From the NCBI RefSeq assembly GCF_019175285.1, contig NC_056523.1:208131872-208195871 (forward strand): a stretch of 64,000 nt of DNA, written 5' to 3'. Source of the stretch: Sceloporus undulatus (Eukaryota > Chordata > Lepidosauria > Squamata > Phrynosomatidae). Position numbers and translations under genes: made by a program. Below, piece after piece: positions 58,077 to 64,000 of this stretch. The notes under the pieces are model-generated. The model worked only from the letters and a program-made list of their open reading frames with translations. It was not told where the DNA came from and searched no databases. Position 1 is the stretch's first letter. Every line of letters starts with the position of its first letter.

Positions 58077-58412
58077 TTGGAGTTTATCATACGGGAGGAA
58101 TTTCTCTTAATTTCGAATGAAAAGAAAGTGGGGCCAGAACGTATTCACGTGAATTCGCTAGTTCAGCAAATTTACGTGAATTCAAATTGTGTTCGAACTG
58201 ACTTCCCATTGCCCAAAAATAGCTTGCCATTGCCCAAATTTGTGTGTGATCACCTGTTGCGCAATAACGTGAAACCCCATGATTGCGTTTGGACTGACTT
58301 CCCATTGCCCAAAATTGCGTGTAGTGGGTTATCACACAATAACATTAAACCCCATGATTGCATTCAGATTGCCATTGGATTATACTTCCAATTTCCCTTG
58401 TCTGATAAACTC
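58077..58412. mobile_element. TIR element with internal tandem units
   Basis: The left end TTGGAGTTTATCATACGGG matches the inverted right end TTTGGAGTTTATCAGACAAGG. Inside, a unit of about 100 bp (ACTTCCCATTGCCCAAAA ... AATAACGTGAAACCCCATGA) is repeated. The terminal TTATCAKAC and the GCGCAAT/ATTGCG interior resemble 19736-20085. The 165-codon open frame here is a by-product of this repeat. Confidence 0.6.
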
Positions 58413-58573
58413 CAAAGAATCTTAGTCTAAAAACAAGTGTGTTTTTAAATTCTATTCAGTTCTGTCAACAGCTTTGAACTTTACACACAGCTGTCTTATC
58501 TAAGGAGAATGAGGAAATATACTCTGCCAACCAGAAGACTTTTTAAAACCAGTCTGTCAAAAGTTAAAAGCCA

Positions 58574-58796
58574 TAGTTGGCCCTCCATATCCACAGATTC
58601 CTTATCCGCAGATTCAACCATCCACGGCTTGAAAATGTTTTTAAAAATATAAATTCTCAATCCTTGATTTTTCCATTTTGTATAAGGGACACCATTTTAC
58701 TATGCCACTGTATTTAATAGGACTTGAGTATCCATTGATTTTGGTATCCATGGTGGGGCTTGGAATTAAACCGCAGTGGATACCAAGGGCCCACTG
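58574..58796 (-). mobile_element. Tigger/pogo-like MITE
   Basis: Ends are TAGTTGGCCCTCCATATCCA and, inverted, CAGTGGGCCCTTGGTATCCA. It shares the 'tgtataagggacaccatttt' centre with 40655-40865 in inverse order. Confidence 0.75.
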
Positions 58797-59437
58797 TATG
58801 TAGAAAATATGCAAGATATTGCTGTCCATAAGTAATGTTTTTGTTGCTAAAGTTGTTGATAAATATATTTGGGTTTTTGTTTGACATTTATTATGTAGTT
58901 GCTCCCGAGCTCTTAACATGTTTTGGATTAGAATAATTATTCACCATGCACACATACTAATTAATTCACATTGAGGCAAATTTGAAATTGCCCGCCTGCT
59001 GGCACAACAGTAAAATAGTAGAAGAAGCACAAAATAAACCAGATTAGCAGGCTCATCTGCAACATTAAGAAATATAAAGAGTGGAAAGGGGGAATCCCAA
59101 AAGAGTGAGGAGGTATATTAGATCCATCCAGCCAAAGACATTTATAAACAGATTCCTCCACATGACCATTACTGCAGTCAAGGTGTACAGTACCTAAAGC
59201 CAAACAAGTTATTTTGGCACATGATGGAGAAAGCATCACAAATATTCCTCTCCATTCCTGACATTAAACATACAATACTAATAAAAACTAAACAATTGAC
59301 TTGTTCCCCCATTCTTACTTGCCCACCTCCCTCCCCCCCAAAAAACAGCTGCTTGAAACAGCTCCAACAAAGCCAGTTCTCTTACTTTTTGATATCATGC
59401 AACATTCCAACCACAATACATGTCCTGTATGGTGACA

Positions 59438-59632
59438 AGCCAACATGGTACAGTGTTTTGAGTGTTGAGTTTGAGACCAGGGTTCGAATCCCAGTTGAGG
59501 CATGAAACCCACTGGATGAACTTTGGCAAGTCACACTCTCTCAACCTCAGAGGATGGTAATGGCAAACCTCCTCTGTGGTCTTAGGGTCACCATAAGTCA
59601 GAAATGACTTGAAGACACACAACAACAAAAAC
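59438..59632 (+). mobile_element. Sauria-type SINE
   Basis: It has the head ACATGGTACAGTGTTTTGAG, box B GGGTTCGAATCCC, AACTTTGGCAAGTCACACTC, tail CCATAAGTCAGAAATGACTT and (CAA)n. Confidence 0.85.
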
Positions 59633-59734
59633 CATCCAGTATTTTGCAGCTGAAAACTGGGAAACATGTAACCATGTAGCATCAGAGTGCGGTCAAGATA
59701 GTAATTAATGAGAAAGAGCACACAAGCTCATAGA

Positions 59735-59920
59735 GGCTGCAGCAGTTTGTTTTTGCCTGAGCCTACTGGGAACAGTACGATTCTGTCCCCTCTTCTCTTA
59801 TTCACCTCTTGCTGAATTGAGTGCAGATTATTTTTGCATTTTGAACTCAGTTTGCAGCAACTGAAGTAAACTGAGTACAAAAGGGGGAAGTGGGAGGAGG
59901 AGAGAGAACCTCAGACAATT
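59735..59920 (-). repeat. Dispersed repeat of unknown class, uninterrupted inverse copy
   Basis: On the minus strand it reads through CAGTTTACTTCAGTTGCTGC, CCCAGTAGGCTCAGGC and AACAAACTGCTGCAGCCTC without the insertion found at 19736-20085. Confidence 0.45.
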
Positions 59921-60384
59921 TTAGAAGCAGCTGAGTAAGTGGGATCATAGGAGATTAATAGGGACTGACCTGGTCCCTGGCGTATTGGGACAGTTGGAAG
60001 TTATGAGTGAGTCAGTTACCAGTAGCTCACACACCTGCTGTTCCCATTCCCTTCTGCATGAGCAATTATGAGCTCTTACACAGAAGACAGAGTAGGTTCA
60101 GGTTTGCAGCTGATGTGTCCTTGTGTCTGCAAATATGACTTAATAACCTGCAGTTCTGAGATTTCTGGTTGCATCAGTGAGTATTCATTCAAATGGAACA
60201 GCTTACTCAGCTGTCATTAGCCTACTCCATATGATTTTCTGCAAAACCCCAGAAGGATATTTTCACCCCAGTTTTAATCTTCATATGCTCATCTAGGCAT
60301 ATCCCATTCATTTTCAAGGATTCCACTTCTTAATACCTATCATGGCTCCAAGTGCTTCTGTGGTATTTTGGTTGGAATGCGACT

Positions 60385-60565
60385 TGAGACGCCTAGCCTC
60401 AAGTCCCAACTGAACCATGAAACTCACCAGGTAAGCTTGGCCCAGTAACTTGCTCTCAGCCTGACCTACCGGTACCTTGCAGGGCTGTTTCAAAATCAGA
60501 GGGTAGGAGGCCCATATAACCTGCCTTGAGCTAACTGGAGGGAAGGCAGGATATTAATTTATAAA
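60385..60565 (+). mobile_element. tRNA-type SINE with 'AGGATATTAATTTATAAAT' tail
   Basis: Plus-strand copy: GAACCATGAAACTCACCAGG, CTCAGCCTGACCTACC, GCAGGGCTGTTTC and a GGCAGGATATTAATTTATAA tail. Same family as 43133-43290. Confidence 0.6.
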
Positions 60566-61793
60566 TTTGTGACTCTTTGAAGCTGAATGCTACTCAGGAA
60601 CCAATATCATGCTAGTTTGGTGAACTGCTATATACCCACCAACTATTTTCTTTTTCTTTTTCTTCTCAGCGTCAAACAAGTTTACCAAGGATTGGGATAT
60701 AGTTAAGCTACCATATGGTCAAACTGACTACTGGAAAGAAACTCAGAACCACTAAGACATGATATCTCTCCTTTTAGCTCACCAAACGTCCTTGAGGTCA
60801 TCAAATCAACTTTTGGAAAGAGCCTACATACTAATTGTTGCATTTGTAAGAGGGTTTCCCATCTTATCGTAAGGTGCATATGGTAGCACTTCATGCTTTT
60901 GTCCAATGGCATAGCATTAGACTAAGAGTGGAAGCACCCCCAGCAAAAGCTGATTTTGTAGTATTTAAGGATGCCTCCAGGTTGGTATGATAGACTTAGC
61001 TGTGCAAGTTTGCATCAGCTGACTGCAAGGATCTGCAGAGGGAGCAAAGTAAAGGAAACATTCATCCCCATTCCTCCCAAGTGGCCCCTGGGATGTACTC
61101 TTAGGATCATCACAAGACATTTTTCTAAAGCATTTTCTAAGGCAAGTTTGATGTCAAATTAGTTGTGGGGGACATTCACATAAAATTTATTCCAATGCAC
61201 TGCACTTAAGTTCAGGCAAGTCCTAAATGGCAAGATACTCATGAACTGTGTCTGTTCATATTGGACCCTATATACAAATTCTCATCAAAAACAGTGCCTA
61301 AACTGTAACTGTGTAACTTTATCAGTTGCACTTAATTCTGTTTTAACATTGTCTGGTCTTTATGTTCCCCATAAGAAGGGTAGCAGTAGTGCCACTTTTA
61401 CCTTTCCAATCAGAAATGGATGTGTAACCATGGACTTCAACCATATGTATGAGCTCATTGATAGGTTCATGTAAAGATTCAGTGGCAAGCTGGCCTGTTT
61501 CTGCCAGTGCAAAGATCAATTAGCCTAAGCTGTAAGTGGTAGTGAGATAAAGTAGTGAGATCAGCCGTGGAGGAGCTCATCAAGTGCCCTCAGGCAAATG
61601 GGTCTTTCAGCTTAATAGGACCACTGGCAGGATAAAAAAGGTAAAGCACCTAGAGGCTGGATTAAGCCATGGTGAAGGAAGGGTCAGCTACCGAAGTTGT
61701 TCAAAAGAATGTCATTCTTGCATTTAGAGTGCCTCCAGCTTTAATCTTGCAACTGTCCAGTCGCAGATATGGAATTCTACAAAATGTCCGAGA

Positions 61794-61984
61794 CCCTTTC
61801 ACACTACTGTTATGATTCCTTTTTAACTGTTTTGGTAGAATCCTGGGACTTATAGTCTAATGAGCAGGTATTTACAATTCCCTACTAGAGGGACCTAGTG
61901 CCTCATCAAATATCAAACCCCAGGATGCAGCCATGACAATTAAAGTGGCATTGTAGTGCTATAATTAGGTAGTATTATACGGAC
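61794..61984. mobile_element. Palindromic MITE, second subfamily
   Basis: Runs from CCCTTTCACACTACTGTTAT to GTAGTGCTATAATTAGGTAG. Inner blocks GAATCCTGGGACTTATAGTC and AAATATCAAACCCCAGGATG. Same subfamily as 2645-2845 and 52615-53072. Confidence 0.55.
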
Positions 61985-62407
61985 TCAGATGTTACCAACT
62001 ATTCCCATGTTTTCACACTTTCTGTGGTTCAAAAATAATGGCAATAGCAGTGATGAAGACAAAGAGTAAATAGGTACACAATGCCTTTTGGTGTGTGGTG
62101 CTATCAGACCTTGGTCTAGAACAGGATGAGCAATGGGTCCCTCTAGAGTCTAGATGTTGGAGTGCAACTCCTGTCAGTTCTAGCCAGCACAGCTGATAAC
62201 ATGGGATGATGGGAGATACAGTCTTAACATCTAGTGGGCCACTGTTAAGCAACCCTGGTCTAAAAGTATTGTTATTTATTTATTTATTTATTTTTAAACT
62301 ACTGTACTGTAGTATCTGACACTGGACAGATTTTAGGAGATGAAGCCCCAACATTCTACTGCTGAAGTGACATGCCTTATATCTGAAAAATATAATACTG
62401 TATAGAA

Positions 62408-62642
62408 GAGAGCCTGCATTGTGTAGTGGCTTGAGTGTTGGACCATGACACTGGAGACAGGACTTTGAATCTCCATTCAGTCATGGAAATCCACTGGATG
62501 ACATAGTGGCAACTCCCTCAGTCTCAGAGGAAAGCAGCTGCATCTGCAAACACCCTCTGAACAGATCCTGCCAAGAAAACCCCCATAATAGGGTCACCTT
62601 AGGTTTATCAGAAACAACATGAAGGCACATGACAACAAAAAT
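62408..62642 (+). mobile_element. Sauria-type SINE, diverged
   Basis: Head CATTGTGTAGTGGCTTGAGT, centre TGCCAAGAAAACCCCCATAA, and tail GAAACAACATGAAGGCACAT followed by ACAACAAAA. Confidence 0.8.
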
Positions 62643-62865
62643 AATAACCAGTGTGAGAGTACCATAAGTCAACCTTATATATTATACTACCATACCTATA
62701 AGACAAACCATGCAGTCCCCACTTTTTTGCCCATTTTGGTGAGGGAAACAGCTTTGTTTTAGCTCACACTACTTCTGGCGCATGGCAAATGGCTTTTTAA
62801 AAAGAATGCTCCCCCCAAAAAAGAATAGTAACCCTCATGAGAGAGACATGAAATGACACCCATTG

Positions 62866-63341
62866 CTCTTGAGTTTCACAAGGATTTATTTTTTTTCCAC
62901 ATGGCAGGAAGTTTATTCACAGTTAATGCATTGCAAAAATAATGGACTGAAAAAGGCATTCCATATTTCTTTGTCTTACCATTATTCTATGTCAGCTAGC
63001 AACTTGATTCTTCATCCTTTTTATAACAAAATAAGGGCTATAGTCATCCCATTCCTTTGCTGCTATAGAAACCAGAAAAGGAGCTGGTTATTCAAACAGA
63101 GGATTGAAGGCAGTGAAGGATAGATCCATAAACCCCTCCAATTTGGGGGAATATGTAGGTGTAGTAAAAATATGTTTTTACTCTTGTGCTAAGGATTACT
63201 AGTGTGCAAAGATTCCAATCCATTCATTTGCAGCTTTTTAATGAGATGTAGCATGCCATAGTTCTTCCCTACCACCACCACCTTTTGGACCCCCTGCTTA
63301 TTCCAAAGAGCAACAAGCCTGCTAGCTGCACTCTTAATACA
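62866..63341 (-). other. ALDOB: ALDOB 3' UTR
   Basis: A 3' UTR of about 475 nt runs from the stop codon to just past AATAAA on the gene strand at 62885-62890. No interspersed repeat is apparent inside it, unlike the flanking sequence. Confidence 0.6.
62885..62890 (-). promoter_or_regulatory. ALDOB: ALDOB polyadenylation signal AATAAA
   Basis: TTTATT on the plus strand gives AATAAA on the gene strand, about 455 nt past the stop. Confidence 0.55.
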
Positions 63342-63437
63342 CTAGTATGTGTAACTGGCAGTAAAAAGCGACTGAGTGGCTGCCCCGCTGCTCTTTCCAG
63401 AAGTGATGTATTGGCCTTGGCAAGCCAAACCATTGAT
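63342..63437 (-). CDS. ALDOB: ALDOB, aldolase B, last coding exon (partial gene)
   Basis: The exon has 31 codons plus TAG on the minus strand after acceptor TTTTCATTTTCAG: INGLACQGQYITSGKSSGAA then TQSLFTASYTY. This is the C-terminus of a class I fructose-bisphosphate aldolase. The ending TQSLFTASYTY matches ALDOB (human ...STQSLFTACYTY), whereas ALDOA and ALDOC end in NHAY. The terminal tyrosine is needed for normal activity on fructose 1,6-bisphosphate in this family and is present. ALDOB acts in the cytosol of liver, kidney and intestine in glycolysis, gluconeogenesis and fructose breakdown. Position and strand next to MRPL50 agree with human. The remaining exons lie beyond the right edge. 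NGLACQGQY is somewhat ALDOA/C-like, so synteny adds weight to the call. Confidence 0.92.
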   Translation of the reverse strand: MNGLACQGQYITSGKSSGAATQSLFTASYTY

Positions 63438-63595
63438 CTGAAAATGAAAAGAAAAAGAATAGCTAGTGAGGTTTTGAAAATTAAAAAAACAGAGAGAAGC
63501 AGACACTTAAAAGGATTACTAGATGTTCAGAGGCCCCTGTGACAGGGAAAGAGTACCAAGTTCTGAACCAGGTCTTGTAGCAGCTATTTCCTTCT

Positions 63596-63780
63596 AAATA
63601 AATAATAATAAAAGCTTTATTTATATCCCGTTTCTCTGTTACAAAAACAGCCGAAGTGGCTTACAGTTAAAAATACCAGACAGTACACTATATATAATAT
63701 CCCGATCTTCCCTCCCCCCTTAAAACAACAATTAAACACATTACAATTAAAATAATCTATTAAAAAGGAAAAAAGAGAAA
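63596..63780 (-). mobile_element. Short LINE/SINE 3' tail, reverse
   Basis: Contains AAGCTTTATTTATATCCCGT, AGTGGCTTACAGTTAAAAAT, CCCGATCTTCCCTCCCCC and then A-rich sequence. Related to 24226-24400. Confidence 0.5.
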
Positions 63781-63916
63781 AAAATTATTAAACTGGGTGA
63801 TGGGGTTACAAGGAGCATGATGGGGTGAGTAGATTCAATTTATGGCTGGGTTTTTCTTAAGTTACGCTCACCACCTCTTCTTAGGTACTGAATGGTTACA
63901 TTTAGTACCTCTCTGC

Positions 63917-64000
63917 AGGGGTGTCATTAGAAAAGGGGGGGGGGGGGGTTGTGGAAAGCACCAGGTAATACCTTAAGTGTGGTTGACACCAGTGCTTCCC
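63917..64000. mobile_element. Start of a GTGTCACTAGGG-family hAT-like element, cut by the window edge
   Basis: GGGTGTCATTAGAAAAGG, a long G run, then GCACCAGGTAATACC resembles the 5' part of the family. The element continues past the window. Confidence 0.5.

Larger units (their letters stand above)
56261..62864. other. Intergenic region between MRPL50 and ALDOB
   Basis: The 6.6-kb interval is dominated by short palindromic DNA elements (56345-58066), a TIR element (58077-58412), a Tigger-like MITE (58574-58796), SINEs at 59438-59632, 60385-60565 and 62408-62642, and a dispersed repeat (59735-59920). No zinc-finger array or other gene was seen. 60600-61780 holds nothing recognisable. Confidence 0.7.
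63438..64000 (-). other. ALDOB: ALDOB last intron (partial)
   Basis: The intron runs to the window edge. It contains a LINE/SINE 3' tail in reverse orientation (63596-63780) and the start of a hAT-like element (63917-64000). No second ALDOB exon is visible. Confidence 0.75.

Noticed and set aside
57933-58430. 165-codon open frame, the longest in the window
   Set aside because: It runs through a MITE arm and then a TIR element with tandem units (58077-58412); the repeated peptide PLPK/KPHDC only mirrors the DNA repeat.
1-64000. CRISPR arrays, operons, prokaryotic signals
   Set aside because: Spliced vertebrate genes and SINEs show a eukaryotic nuclear genome; no regularly spaced direct repeats were seen.
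1-64000. tRNA genes
   Set aside because: Box A and box B-like motifs occur only in SINE heads with the Bov-B-like tail, not in free-standing tRNA genes.

Overview
The window looks like nuclear DNA from a squamate reptile, most likely a lizard. The evidence is intron-bearing vertebrate genes, Bov-B (RTE) LINE 3' ends, many tRNA-headed SINEs of the Sauria type whose 3' ends resemble Bov-B, and dense non-autonomous DNA transposons. The species cannot be named from the sequence alone.

Three protein-coding genes are supported. (1) PLPPR1 (plasticity-related gene 3), plus strand: six coding exons at 25051-25239, 33438-33570, 38473-38723, 42423-42599, 43570-43701 and 44829-44861. They join in frame to 304 codons plus stop. 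With the roughly 21 N-terminal residues expected on an upstream exon this gives 325 aa, the length I recall for human PLPPR1. The first 25 kb is then intron. (2) MRPL50, minus strand, complete: exon 1 at 56044-56135 and exon 2 at 54397-54781, 158 aa, with a YY1-like motif over the start codon. Exon 1 has an open frame too short to stand out alone and was found from the splice donor, reading phase and CpG-rich promoter. (3) ALDOB, minus strand: only the last coding exon (63342-63437) and its 3' UTR; the rest lies beyond the right edge.

Layout: 1-25050 PLPPR1 intron with repeats; 25051-45280 PLPPR1 exons, introns and 3' UTR; 45.3-53.8 kb intergenic; 53.8-56.2 kb MRPL50; 56.3-62.8 kb intergenic, packed with palindromic MITEs; 62.9-64.0 kb ALDOB 3' end. 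Gene order and orientation match human 9q31.1 (PLPPR1, BAAT, MRPL50, ZNF189, ALDOB), but I see neither BAAT nor ZNF189 between the genes present. The three genes do not form one pathway: PLPPR1 is a neuronal membrane protein of the lipid phosphatase superfamily, MRPL50 a mitoribosomal protein, and ALDOB a liver, kidney and gut glycolytic enzyme. Their proximity is ancestral synteny.

No undescribed multi-gene system was seen. The most unusual signal is a family of multi-hairpin, CpG-rich, Harbinger-like elements (3939-4305, 35356-35911 and probably 6160-6538). Two copies keep the same chain of hairpins while stem bases differ in a compensatory way. Several nested insertions, and terminal inverted repeats with matching target duplications, can be read directly. 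I saw no recognisable retrovirus or LTR element.
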